Below are positions 52,899 to 61,296 of a stretch of 64,000 bases of DNA, piece by piece (position 1 is the stretch's first letter; each line of letters opens with the position of its first letter). A model generated the notes under the pieces. It had not been told where the DNA came from, made no database searches, and was given only the letters and a program-made list of their open reading frames with translations. A program made the translations under genes and the position numbers. Source of the DNA: PLanc-01 sp034678485. Lineage in GTDB: Bacteria; Planctomycetota; Phycisphaerae; Sedimentisphaerales; Anaerobacaceae. The stretch spans positions 1 to 64,000 of the forward strand of contig JAXDBU010000140.1 in the NCBI GenBank assembly GCA_034678485.1, written 5' to 3'.

Positions 52899-54275
52899 AT
52901 GGGAAGACCGATGAAGCGACGCACGTTTCTCAAACAGGCCGCGGGAGCAGCCGTCGGGAGCCTGGGCCTGCCGCTGTTCATTCCATCCGGCGCGATGGGA
53001 GCCGCGGGTGCGACCCCGCCGAGCGAACGCATCACGATGGCCTCCATCGGTTGCGGCGGCATGGGCACGAACAACCTGCGGGCCTTCCTCGCCCACGAGG
53101 ACGTGCAGATTCTGGCCGTCTGCGATGTCGTAACCGCCAGCGACGAGTACGGGCACTGGTACACGAAGGGCTGGAACGGCGCCTGGTTCGGACGCGAGCC
53201 CGCACGCAAAATCGTCGAGCAGCAATACGCTCAGAAGAGCCCCTCCGGCAGTTACAAGGGCTGCGACGCCTATGTCGATTTCCGCGAGATCATCGCGCGC
53301 GGCGACATCGACGCGGTCTGCATTACGACGCCCGACCACTGGCACGCGATCCCGGCAATCATGGCTGCGACGGCGGGCAAGGACGTTTACTGCGAGAAAC
53401 CCCTGAGCCTGACGGTCGCCGATGGCCGGGCCATGGTCGAAGCCGCTCAACGATACAACATCGTCTTTCAGACCGGAATCCAGCGACGATCCAGCGAGCA
53501 GTACCGCTTCATCTGCGAGTTGATCCGCAACGGACGGATTGGGAAACTCCGAAAGGCCGAGGTCGCTATCGGAGCCAACAACAAGCAGGCGCCGCCGAGC
53601 GACTGGCAGCCGATGGCTGTCCCGGAATGGCTCGATTACGACCTGTGGCTCGGTCCTGCCCCCTGGGCGCCCTACCACAAGGACCGGTGCCTGTACACGT
53701 TCCGTTTCGGCTTGGATTATTCCGGCGGCCAGACGACGAACTTGGGCGCCCACGGGATCGACATCGTCCAATGGGCCAACGCCACCGGCGAGACCGGCCC
53801 GGTCGAGGTCGAAGATCTGGGCGGCGAATTCCCCAGCGACGGCCTGTTCACCACCGCGACAAAAGTCCACTTCCGCGCCCGCTACGCCAACGGCGTCGAA
53901 CTGATCTGCAAGACACAAAAGGACGAGTCCTACCGCTTCGAAGGAACGGATGGCTGGATTCAGATACCGACGTATTCGAGCAACTGGACCTGTCATCCCG
54001 AGGCACTCAAGACCACAGTCATCGGTCCGGATGAAACTCACTTGTATAGAAGTAACGACCACCACCGCAACTTCCTCGACTGCATCAAGAGCCGCGGCAG
54101 GACGGCCGCCCCGGCGGAAATCGGACACCGCTCGACCGCGATCTGCCACCTGGGCAACATCGCCATGCGGCTGGGACGCAAGCTGCGCTGGGACCCCGTT
54201 GCGGAGCGATTCACCGACAGCGACGAGGCGAACGGCATGCTCGCCAGGCCCATGCGAAGCCCCTGGTGTCTGTAG
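52899..54275 (+). CDS. Tat-exported Gfo/Idh/MocA-family oxidoreductase
   Basis: A 458-residue NAD(P)-dependent sugar oxidoreductase-like protein with an N-terminal Tat signal (MKRRTFLKQAAGAAVGSLGLPLF). The Rossmann part has MASIGCGGMGTNNLRAF, DIDAVCITTPDHWH and KDVYCEKPLSLTVADGR, where EKP is the family signature Lys. The C-terminal beta sheet follows. Tat export suggests cofactor binding before secretion, common in this family in Planctomycetota. The ATG at 52899 follows GGAGG; the frame is open much further upstream but without a start signal. The truncated MFS gene follows 25 bases later. Confidence 0.9.
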   Translation: MGRPMKRRTFLKQAAGAAVGSLGLPLFIPSGAMGAAGATPPSERITMASIGCGGMGTNNLRAFLAHEDVQILAVCDVVTASDEYGHWYTKGWNGAWFGREPARKIVEQQYAQKSPSGSYKGCDAYVDFREIIARGDIDAVCITTPDHWHAIPAIMAATAGKDVYCEKPLSLTVADGRAMVEAAQRYNIVFQTGIQRRSSEQYRFICELIRNGRIGKLRKAEVAIGANNKQAPPSDWQPMAVPEWLDYDLWLGPAPWAPYHKDRCLYTFRFGLDYSGGQTTNLGAHGIDIVQWANATGETGPVEVEDLGGEFPSDGLFTTATKVHFRARYANGVELICKTQKDESYRFEGTDGWIQIPTYSSNWTCHPEALKTTVIGPDETHLYRSNDHHRNFLDCIKSRGRTAAPAEIGHRSTAICHLGNIAMRLGRKLRWDPVAERFTDSDEANGMLARPMRSPWCL

Positions 54276-54300
54276 AGCAATTGATGATCGCGAGCGTAGG

Positions 54301-54777
54301 ATGAACCCTATGACATCGCGAAAAAGCCTGGGTTTTCAGGACTCGCAGCCCGCTCCTGCCGGGGCGGCAGCATTTCGTACCTTGCCTGCAGGCATCTGGG
54401 CTCTCGGCCTTGGCTCGTTGTTCATGGACATCTCGTCCGAGTTGATTCACAGCCTCCTGCCCATCTTCATGTCGGTCGTGCTGGGCACGTCGATGGCCAC
54501 GATCGGCCTCGTGGAAGGCGCCGCGGAAGCCACAGCGGCGGTCACGAAGGTCTTCTCAGGCGCGATCAGCGACCGTCTCGGCAAACGCAAGTTCCTGATG
54601 GTCTTCGGCTATGCCCTCGGGGCGTTCACCAAGCCGGTGTTTCCACTGGCCAGCGTCATTGCAGGCGCCCTGTGGGCCGCGTTCGGCGCCCCTGCCACAT
54701 TCCTGGCCGGCGGAGTCTTCGCCGCGCTGACGGCGTTTGGATTGCTCGTCTATCGAGAGCGACCTCGTCCTCAATGA
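54301..54777 (+). pseudogene. MFS transporter with internal in-frame deletion
   Basis: A 158-residue ORF. Residues 28-105 match the first three helices of an MFS permease, including GSLFMDISSELIHSLLPIF and the loop SDRLGKRKFLM. After FTKPVFPLA the sequence jumps to SVIAGALWAAFGAPATFLAGGVFAAL followed by LVYRERPR, which is the usual last helix and tail. About 240 residues of a normal permease are missing while the frame is kept. It cannot be a working transporter, unless it acts as a small membrane protein. The start ATG lacks a good ribosome site. Confidence 0.65.
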
Positions 54778-54920
54778 GGCAATTTGGAAATCGAGAGAAT
54801 CCTTGCCTCGCAGGCGCGCAGAGGCTAAGATGAGCGGCTGCACGGGCAAGGGAGAACAAAGCCCCCTGCGAAGGCCAGCGTCTCCTGCCCCTGTGGTGCG
54901 TGAGATAATACGGTAGTTCG

Positions 54921-54953
54921 TCCGCTCGATCCTGTATGGACCGATCGAGCGGA
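54921..54953 (+). promoter_or_regulatory. Perfect inverted repeat upstream of perR
   Basis: TCCGCTCGATC (54921-54931) and GATCGAGCGGA (54943-54953) are 11-bp arms around an 11-base spacer, 43 bases before the perR start. It could be an operator or an mRNA hairpin. It does not look like the AT-rich Bacillus PerR box. Confidence 0.45.
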
Positions 54954-54995
54954 TACGACAAGCGGAACCAGGGGAGTCTTGACGAGGAATCGAGC

Positions 54996-55460
54996 ATGAG
55001 AGGAACGACACAAATAGCGAACCGGCACGAGACAGAGACGAGAATGCACGCCTTCCAGGCCCAATGTCACGCGGCGGGCCTGAAGGTCACGCCACAGCGA
55101 ATGGCGGTCTACAAGGCCCTCGTGGAAAGCGACGAGCACCCTTCCGCGGAGGTCGTGTTCCGAACCGTGCGGCGGACCTTTCCCAGCATCTCCCTGGACA
55201 CCGTCAACAGGACGCTGCTGACCCTCAGCGATATGGGCGTGGCCTTCGTGGTGGAGGGCTCCGGCGACGCCAAGCGATTCGACGCCCATCTCGGCGGGCA
55301 CCAGCATTTCCGGTGTATCAAGTGCAGGCGAATCATCGACTTCCATTACGAGCCCTTCGACCAAATCGATCTCCCGGAGAACCTCACCGACCGGTTCACC
55401 GTACTGAGGAAAACCGTTTACCTCGAGGGCCTGTGCGACCGGTGTCAAGACGGGTCTTGA
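54996..55460 (+). CDS. perR: Fur-family peroxide regulator, PerR type
   Basis: A 154-residue Fur-superfamily repressor: winged helix with GLKVTPQRMAVYKALVESDEHPSAEVVF and ISLDTVNRTL, then the dimer domain. The regulatory metal ligands look PerR-like: RFD, HQH and IDFHY carry Asp where Fur has Glu. CIKC and CDRC form the structural zinc site. PerR senses peroxide through metal-catalysed His oxidation. It leads the peroxide/oxygen island, so these genes are its probable targets. The ATG at 54996 follows GAGG. Confidence 0.88.
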   Translation: MRGTTQIANRHETETRMHAFQAQCHAAGLKVTPQRMAVYKALVESDEHPSAEVVFRTVRRTFPSISLDTVNRTLLTLSDMGVAFVVEGSGDAKRFDAHLGGHQHFRCIKCRRIIDFHYEPFDQIDLPENLTDRFTVLRKTVYLEGLCDRCQDGS

Positions 55461-55553
55461 GCTTTGGGTTCCGGATCGGTTGTCGGCGCGTATACCCCGT
55501 GAACTGGGGATTCAGGACAGAGTACACAGAATCAGTATGGACGGAGACAGCAG

Positions 55554-56126
55554 ATGAATTTGCAGGGCACGGAGACTGAGAAGAACTTGTTGACCGCGTT
55601 CGCGGGGGAATCCCAGGCGAGAAACCGATACACGTACGCCGCCGAGAAGGCCAGAGAAGAGGGCTACGAGCAGATCGCCGCCGTCTTCGAAGAGACCGCA
55701 AACCAGGAGAAGGAACACGCCAAACGTCTGTTCGGATTCCTCGAGGGAGGCGAGACCGAGATCCAAGCCGCCTTCCCCGCCGGCGTGATCGGCAGCACGC
55801 TGGACAATCTGAAGGCCGCGGCAGCAGGCGAGCACTACGAGAACACCGAGATGTACCCCGATTTCGCACAAGTGGCTGAAAGAGAAGGGTTTACGGAGAT
55901 CGCGGCGGTGTTCAAGAAGATCGCGGTTGCGGAGAAACGCCACGAGGATCGCTACGTCGCACTCGCCAAGAACGTCTCCAACGGGACCGTATTCAAGCGA
56001 GCGACGCCGGTCCGCTGGGTCTGTCGAAACTGCGGGCTCGTTCACGAAGGACCCGAGGCGCCGAAGGTCTGTCCCGCCTGCCAGAAACCGCGGTCCTATT
56101 TCGAGATCGAGGCGGTCAACTACTGA
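55554..56126 (+). CDS. Rubrerythrin
   Basis: A 190-residue rubrerythrin, a non-haem diiron peroxidase reducing H2O2. The four-helix domain has the ExxxR/ExxH repeats (AGESQARNRYTYAA, ETANQEKEHAKRLF, VAEREGFTEIAAVF, AVAEKRHEDRY), and the C-terminal rubredoxin-like domain has WVCRNCG and VCPACQ. It takes electrons from rubredoxin, encoded downstream. It is the first structural gene after perR. Confidence 0.95.
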   Translation: MNLQGTETEKNLLTAFAGESQARNRYTYAAEKAREEGYEQIAAVFEETANQEKEHAKRLFGFLEGGETEIQAAFPAGVIGSTLDNLKAAAAGEHYENTEMYPDFAQVAEREGFTEIAAVFKKIAVAEKRHEDRYVALAKNVSNGTVFKRATPVRWVCRNCGLVHEGPEAPKVCPACQKPRSYFEIEAVNY

Positions 56127-56163
56127 CGCCCCGGGGTCAAAGTCGGAGGGATCGTGAGTTCTT

Positions 56164-56181
56164 CGCAGCGGGACCGCTGCG
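56164..56181 (+). repeat. Hairpin between rubrerythrin and tpx
   Basis: CGCAGCGG-GA-CCGCTGCG, a perfect 8-bp stem followed by ATTTGCGGTTTT. A weak terminator or processing site in the island transcript is possible. Confidence 0.5.
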
Positions 56182-56305
56182 ATTTGCGGTTTTCACCGAA
56201 CAGAGTGGCCCCGGACCTGCGTAACAACAGCACGCCCCCGCCCAGCCGGAGGGGATTGCGTGCAGATCGACAACAGTCGCCTTTGCGTGCGGAAAGGAGC
56301 AGCAT

Positions 56306-56824
56306 ATGACGGAGAGGTCAGGCTTGGTTACGCTGAAAGGCAACCCCGTCACACTGGTGGGCAGCGAAGTGAAGGTCGGCAAGAAGGCCCCGGATGCGGA
56401 GCTGGTCGCCAACGATCTGTCGGTGGTCAAGCTCTCGTCTTTGTGCCAGGGCCAGGTCGGCATCATCACCACGGTGCCGTCGCTTGACACGCCCGTCTGC
56501 GACGTGGAGACGCGGCGATTCAACCAGGAGGCAGGAAGCCTGGGCGACGATGTCACGATCCTGGCGGTCAGCATGGACCTGCCGTTCGCCCAGGCGAGAT
56601 GGTGCGGCGCCGCGGGCGTGAAGAATCTCCGCACGCTGTCGGATCACCGCGATGCGGCCTTCGGCACATCCTACGGCGTACTAATCAAGGGCTTGCGGCT
56701 TCTGGCCCGCGCCGTCTTTGTGGTGGACAAACAGGGCGTCGTTCGCTATGTAGAACTGGTGAAAGAAGTCGCGAGCGAGCCGGACTACGAGGCCGTTCTG
56801 GCCGCGGCCAGGAAGCTCCTGTAG
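56306..56824 (+). CDS. tpx: Thiol peroxidase
   Basis: A 172-residue atypical 2-Cys peroxiredoxin of the Tpx class. The peroxidatic site is TVPSLDTPVCDVETRRFN with Cys65 and Thr62, and Cys100 in ARWCGAAGV is the resolving residue. It reduces H2O2 and alkyl peroxides with thioredoxin. It lies within the peroxide/oxygen island, 180 bases after rubrerythrin. Confidence 0.93.
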   Translation: MTERSGLVTLKGNPVTLVGSEVKVGKKAPDAELVANDLSVVKLSSLCQGQVGIITTVPSLDTPVCDVETRRFNQEAGSLGDDVTILAVSMDLPFAQARWCGAAGVKNLRTLSDHRDAAFGTSYGVLIKGLRLLARAVFVVDKQGVVRYVELVKEVASEPDYEAVLAAARKLL

Positions 56825-56857
56825 GCCCGCCGGCACAACAGAGAGGATTACAGCACA

Positions 56858-58036
56858 ATGCAGGAACTCAAACCCAACGTGTACTCCATCCGCGCGATCG
56901 ACTGGGATCGGCGGCTCTTCGACGAGCTGATTCCGCTGCCGGAGGGGACAACGTACAACGCCTATCTGATCGAGGGCAGCGAGAAGACCGCCCTGCTCGA
57001 TACGGTGGACCCGACGAAGACCGAGGTCCTTCTGGGCAGCCTGGCTGCGTCGGGAGTCGAGAAGATCGACTACGTCGTTTCGCATCACGCCGAACAGGAC
57101 CATTCCGGCTCCATCCCGGCGGTCCTGGCTCGTTATCCGCAGGCGAAGGTCGTCGCGAACGCCAAGTGCCAGGCGATGCTCACCGACCTGCTGCGCATCG
57201 ACCCGGAACGGTTCCTCATGATCCAGGACGGCCAGACCCTGTCCCTTGGCGACAAGACGCTGCAATTCCTCGATGTCCCCTGGGTCCATTGGCCCGAGAC
57301 GATGGCGACCTACCTGGTCCAGGACAAGATTCTGTTCCCGTGCGACTTCTTCGGCTCGCACCTGGCGACCAGCAGCCTGTACGCCGACGATGAGCCCCTG
57401 GCCTTCGAGTCGGCCAAACGGTACTACGCCGAGATCATGATGCCGTTCCGTTCCGTGATCAAGAAGAACATGGAGAAGTTGGGCCGGCTCGACATCGAGG
57501 TGATCGCCCCGGGCCATGGGCCGGTCCACAACACGCCGAGCCACATCATGGACGCATACAGGGATTGGGTCGGCGACAACGTCAAGAACGAGGTCGTCCT
57601 GGCCTACGTCTCGATGCACGAGAGCACCAAGAAGATGGTCGAGCACTTGTCGAACGCCCTGATCCGGCGCGGCATCGTCGTGCGCCAGTTCAACCTGCCG
57701 GCGACGGACCTGGGCCGGCTCGCGATCGCCCTGGTGGACGCCGCGACGATCGTGCTCGGCTCGCCGACCGTCCTGACCGGCGCTCACCCGAAGGCGGCCT
57801 ATGCCGCGTTCGTCGCCAACGCCTTGCGGCCCAAGACGCGGTTCGCCTCGGTCATCGGCTCCTTCGGCTGGGGCGGCAAGATGGTCGAGCAGCTCGCGGG
57901 GCTGCTCACGAACATGAAGGTGGAACTGCTGACCCCGGTGATCGCCAAGGGGCAGCCCAAGGAACCGGAGTATCTCGCTCTGGACACGTTGGCCGATCAG
58001 ATCCTCGCGAAGCATCGAGAGATCGGGATCGCCTAA
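56858..58036 (+). CDS. Flavodiiron protein (A-type flavoprotein)
   Basis: A 392-residue FprA-type enzyme that reduces O2 to water or NO to N2O. The metallo-beta-lactamase-like domain has His77-x-Glu79-x-Asp81-His82 (SHHAEQDHSG), a later WVHWPETM, FPCDFFGSH and APGHGP, which complete the diiron site. From about residue 250 a flavodoxin domain follows, with SMHESTKKM binding FMN. No rubredoxin domain is fused, matching the free rubredoxin encoded downstream. Confidence 0.95.
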   Translation: MQELKPNVYSIRAIDWDRRLFDELIPLPEGTTYNAYLIEGSEKTALLDTVDPTKTEVLLGSLAASGVEKIDYVVSHHAEQDHSGSIPAVLARYPQAKVVANAKCQAMLTDLLRIDPERFLMIQDGQTLSLGDKTLQFLDVPWVHWPETMATYLVQDKILFPCDFFGSHLATSSLYADDEPLAFESAKRYYAEIMMPFRSVIKKNMEKLGRLDIEVIAPGHGPVHNTPSHIMDAYRDWVGDNVKNEVVLAYVSMHESTKKMVEHLSNALIRRGIVVRQFNLPATDLGRLAIALVDAATIVLGSPTVLTGAHPKAAYAAFVANALRPKTRFASVIGSFGWGGKMVEQLAGLLTNMKVELLTPVIAKGQPKEPEYLALDTLADQILAKHREIGIA

Positions 58037-58097
58037 GACATGAACGCTGGAATCCCGCCGGCGACGGATCGTCCCGGCACAGAAAAGGGGAAGGAAA

Positions 58098-58475
58098 ATG
58101 ATTGAGAGACTGCAAGTGTACAAGTGCTCCGTGTGCGGCAATATCGTGGAAGTCCTCACCGCCGGCGGCGGCACGCTGGTCTGCTGCGGCAAGCCCATGG
58201 AGAACCTGACTGCCAAGACCGCCGACCAGGGCAAGGAGAAACACGTACCTGTCATCGAGAAGGTCGAGGGCGGCATCAAGGTGAAGGTCGGCGGCGTCGC
58301 GCACCCGATGGAGGACAAGCACTACATCGAATGGATCGAGGTCATCAGCGACGGCAAGGCCTATCGCCAGTTCCTCAAGCCCGGCCAGGCGCCCGAGGCC
58401 GTCTTCCCCATCGCCTCGACCCACGTCGTCGCACGAGAGCACTGCAACATACACGGCCTGTGGGAGGCGAAGTAA
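58098..58475 (+). CDS. dfx: Desulfoferrodoxin (superoxide reductase)
   Basis: A 125-residue 2Fe superoxide reductase. The N-terminal desulforedoxin centre has YKCSVCG and LVCCGKPM (four Cys), and the catalytic centre has VAHPMEDKHYIEW and AREHCNIHGLW, the His4-Cys site. It reduces superoxide to H2O2 without making O2. ferritin starts 1 base after its stop. Confidence 0.95.
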   Translation: MIERLQVYKCSVCGNIVEVLTAGGGTLVCCGKPMENLTAKTADQGKEKHVPVIEKVEGGIKVKVGGVAHPMEDKHYIEWIEVISDGKAYRQFLKPGQAPEAVFPIASTHVVAREHCNIHGLWEAK

Positions 58476-58476
58476 C

Positions 58477-58965
58477 ATGCTGAACGAGAAAATGGAGAAA
58501 GCCCTGAACGATCAAATCAACGAGGAACTGTATTCCTCGTATCTGTACCTGTCGATGGCCGCCTGGTTCGAATCGGAGAACCTGCCGGGCTGCGCCGCCT
58601 GGATGCAGGCCCAGGCCCGCGAGGAGAACGGGCATGCGATGAAGTTCTTCAAGTTCATCAACGAGCGGCGTGGGCGAGTCACGCTCCAGGCGATCAAAGA
58701 GCCGGTCCAGGAATGGAAATCGGCCCTGGCGGCGTTCGAAGCCTCGCTCAATCACGAGCAGCACATCACCGCCTGCATCGACAAGCTGATGAACCTGGCC
58801 ATCGCGCAGAAGGATCACGCATCCGCCGCGATGCTGCAGTGGTTCGTCAACGAGCAGGTCGAAGAAGAAGCCAACGTGGACGCCATCGTCCAGAGGCTCA
58901 AGATGGCCGAGAAGGCCCCCGGCGCGCTGCTCATGTTGGACCATGCGTTGGGCGAACGCAAATAA
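58477..58965 (+). CDS. ftnA: Ferritin
   Basis: A 162-residue bacterial ferritin. The ferroxidase ligands lie in QINEELYSSYLYLSMAAWFE, AREENGHAMKFFKFINERRG and VNEQVEEEANVDAIV. It stores iron and limits Fenton chemistry. Overlap-free but only 1 base separates it from dfx, so both are in one transcript. The haem-ligand Met of bacterioferritin is not evident. Confidence 0.94.
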   Translation: MLNEKMEKALNDQINEELYSSYLYLSMAAWFESENLPGCAAWMQAQAREENGHAMKFFKFINERRGRVTLQAIKEPVQEWKSALAAFEASLNHEQHITACIDKLMNLAIAQKDHASAAMLQWFVNEQVEEEANVDAIVQRLKMAEKAPGALLMLDHALGERK

Positions 58966-58994
58966 ACCGCATCCAGATTGGCAGGAGAATAGGC

Positions 58995-59489
58995 ATGAGC
59001 ACCGCATTCAACGCCGACGAAGTCTTTGAAATGGCCGAGGAAATCGAACGCAACGGCGCGAAGTTCTATCGCGAGGCCGCAGGCAAGGCCGCCAACCGGG
59101 AGATCAGGGAAATGTTCCTCAGCATGGCCTCCATGGAGGACGGCCACCTCAAGACATTCCAGACCATGAGGAAGGGTCTCAGCGAGCAGGAGAAGGGCGA
59201 GACCGCCTACGACCCGTACAACGAAGCGTCCTACTATCTCCAGGCGCTGGCCAGCAGCAAAGGGTTCGAGGGCATGAAGAGCCAGACGCAGAAGCTGACG
59301 GGCAAAGAATCCGTGGGCGAGCTGCTGGAGATCGCCATCGGCGCGGAGAAGAACTCCGTACTCTACTATGTGGGGCTGAAGGACCTGGTCCCCGCCGGAG
59401 CAGGCCGGGACAAAGTGGAGGCGATCATCCGGGAAGAGATCCGGCACATCGCCGACCTGCGACGACGCCAGACAGCATTGAATGCTTAG
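58995..59489 (+). CDS. Ferritin-like/erythrin-type diiron protein
   Basis: A 164-residue four-helix diiron protein without a rubredoxin domain. EMAEEIERNGAKFYREAAG, MASMEDGHLKTF, LEIAIGAEKNSVLYYVGL and IIREEIRHIADL carry the paired Glu/His ligands. It resembles erythrin-type rubrerythrin relatives and is likely a peroxidase. The ATG at 58995 has AGGAG upstream. rubredoxin follows 18 bases later and could donate electrons. Confidence 0.88.
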   Translation: MSTAFNADEVFEMAEEIERNGAKFYREAAGKAANREIREMFLSMASMEDGHLKTFQTMRKGLSEQEKGETAYDPYNEASYYLQALASSKGFEGMKSQTQKLTGKESVGELLEIAIGAEKNSVLYYVGLKDLVPAGAGRDKVEAIIREEIRHIADLRRRQTALNA

Positions 59490-59507
59490 AGGGGAAAGGA
59501 ACGAGCC

Positions 59508-59669
59508 ATGAAATACAAATGCGTTCTGTGCGGCTATATCTATGATCCCGCAGTCGGCGATCCGGACAATGGCGTTGAACCGGGCACCTCGTTCCAGGAC
59601 CTTCCCGACAACTGGGTCTGTCCGGAGTGCGGCGCAGGAAAAGACGAGTTCGAGCCTGTGGACGACTGA
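59508..59669 (+). CDS. Rubredoxin
   Basis: A 53-residue rubredoxin with the two iron-binding pairs CVLCGYIYDP and CPECGAGKDEFE and the usual DLPDNWVCP core. It carries electrons to rubrerythrins, the flavodiiron protein and superoxide reductase. GGAAAGGA lies upstream of the ATG. zwf begins 35 bases after. Confidence 0.95.
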   Translation: MKYKCVLCGYIYDPAVGDPDNGVEPGTSFQDLPDNWVCPECGAGKDEFEPVDD

Positions 59670-59704
59670 TGACCCGAAGACTCGTGACATGACTCACAGG
59701 GTCG

Positions 59705-61264
59705 ATGATGCCCATTCGAGAGATACACCCCTCGGTGGCTGCTCTCGACACGATTTGTGTCGAGTCGGCGGCCCCGCCTGCGGCGATGGTGGTCTTTGGC
59801 GCCTCCGGCGACCTCGTGCAGCGCAAGCTGTTGCCGAGCATCGCCCAGATCCGGCGGCGAGGCCTGCTGGGCGAGCGGTTCTGCCTCCTCGGTTGCAGTC
59901 GAACGCAGTGGTCGGATGAGCAATTCCGACGGATCGCCGGAGAGGCCATCGGAAAGAGCCCCGGCGGTCTCTCCGGCGCCGAGCTGACCGCCCTGCTGGG
60001 CCAACTCCATTACATCCGCGGCGACTACGACGACCCCGACACCTACGAGCGAATCCGCAGCAGGTTGTCCGGACTCCGCAGGCAGCACGGGATCACCGGC
60101 TGTGACCTGTTCTACCTGTCCGTTCCACCGGCGCTCTATGGGACCATCGTCGAGCACCTTGGGACCTCGGGCCTGTCCTGCAAGGACGATCCCCAATGCT
60201 CCCGGCGGGCTCGACTCGTCGTGGAGAAGCCCTTCGGAAGGGACCTCGACACTGCCCGGACGCTCAACCACGCTGTCTCGAGGTGGTTCGAGGAGTCGCA
60301 AATCTACCGAATCGACCACTACCTGGGCAAGGAAACGGTCCAGAACATCCTGATCTTTCGGTTCGCCAACGCGATCTTCGAGCCCCTCTGGAACCGCAAC
60401 CACATCGACAACATCCAGATCACCATCGCCGAAACGCTCGGCGTCGAGCATCGGGCGGGCTATTACGACCACACCGGCGCCCTGCGGGACATGTTCCAGA
60501 ACCACATGCTCCAGATGCTGGCCCTGGTGGGCATGGAGCCGCCGATCTCGTTCGATGCCGAGGCGATTCGAGACGAGAGGGTCAAACTGCTGCGAACCGT
60601 CCGGCCGTTCGATACCCGGAATCTGGCTGAGTCCATTGTCCGAGGCCGGTATGGATCGGGACGAATCGGCGGCCGGGACGTGCCTGGCTATCTCTCGGAG
60701 CCGGGCGTCGCGCCCGACTCCGGAACAGAAACCTACGTCGCCGCGAGGCTCTTCATCGACAACTGGCGGTGGAAGGACGTCCCCTTCTACCTGCGGACGG
60801 GCAAGCGACTGGCCGCCAAGGACACGGAGATCGTGGTGACGTTCAAGGAGCCCCCGCACTCGCTGTTCGCGTCCGCGGGCCTGGATCGCATGCCCTGCAA
60901 CATTCTGGCCTTTCAGATCCAGCCGAAGGAGGGCATCTCGCTGCGGTTCCAGGCGAAGCGTCCCGGCTCCAAGATCTGCATGGGCACGCTGGACATGAAA
61001 TTCCGCTACCAGGAGATCTTCGGCGTAGAAATGCCCGAGGCCTACGAACGTCTGCTCCTGGACTGCATGATGGGCGATCAGACCCTCTTCACCCGCTTCG
61101 ACGCCATCGAAACCACCTGGCAACTCCTGATGCCGGTCCTGGAAGCGTGGGCAAGCAGCGACGAGGATCCCCATGAGTATGCCGCCGGCCGCGAGAGCTT
61201 CCCGCAAGCGGATGCCCTGCCCGAAGCCGACGGTCGCAAGTGGCACGGGCTGCCGACGACATAG
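59705..61264 (+). CDS. zwf: Glucose-6-phosphate dehydrogenase
   Basis: A 519-residue Zwf that makes NADPH from glucose 6-phosphate. The coenzyme fold starts VVFGASGDLVQRKLLPSI, the active site is RIDHYLGKETVQNI, and NHMLQMLALVGMEPP follows. Two adjacent ATG codons (59705, 59708) are possible. It closes the peroxide/oxygen island and would supply reducing power for it. Confidence 0.95.
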   Translation: MMPIREIHPSVAALDTICVESAAPPAAMVVFGASGDLVQRKLLPSIAQIRRRGLLGERFCLLGCSRTQWSDEQFRRIAGEAIGKSPGGLSGAELTALLGQLHYIRGDYDDPDTYERIRSRLSGLRRQHGITGCDLFYLSVPPALYGTIVEHLGTSGLSCKDDPQCSRRARLVVEKPFGRDLDTARTLNHAVSRWFEESQIYRIDHYLGKETVQNILIFRFANAIFEPLWNRNHIDNIQITIAETLGVEHRAGYYDHTGALRDMFQNHMLQMLALVGMEPPISFDAEAIRDERVKLLRTVRPFDTRNLAESIVRGRYGSGRIGGRDVPGYLSEPGVAPDSGTETYVAARLFIDNWRWKDVPFYLRTGKRLAAKDTEIVVTFKEPPHSLFASAGLDRMPCNILAFQIQPKEGISLRFQAKRPGSKICMGTLDMKFRYQEIFGVEMPEAYERLLLDCMMGDQTLFTRFDAIETTWQLLMPVLEAWASSDEDPHEYAAGRESFPQADALPEADGRKWHGLPTT

Positions 61265-61268
61265 CAAC

Positions 61269-61285
61269 GGTGCGTGATACGCACC
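61269..61285. repeat. GTGCGT-type palindrome after zwf
   Basis: GGTGCGTGATACGCACC followed by CTA; same unit as 41447-41463. With the copies at 62339 and 62389 it brackets the URO-D family gene. Confidence 0.75.
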
Positions 61286-61296
61286 CTATGCGAGAT

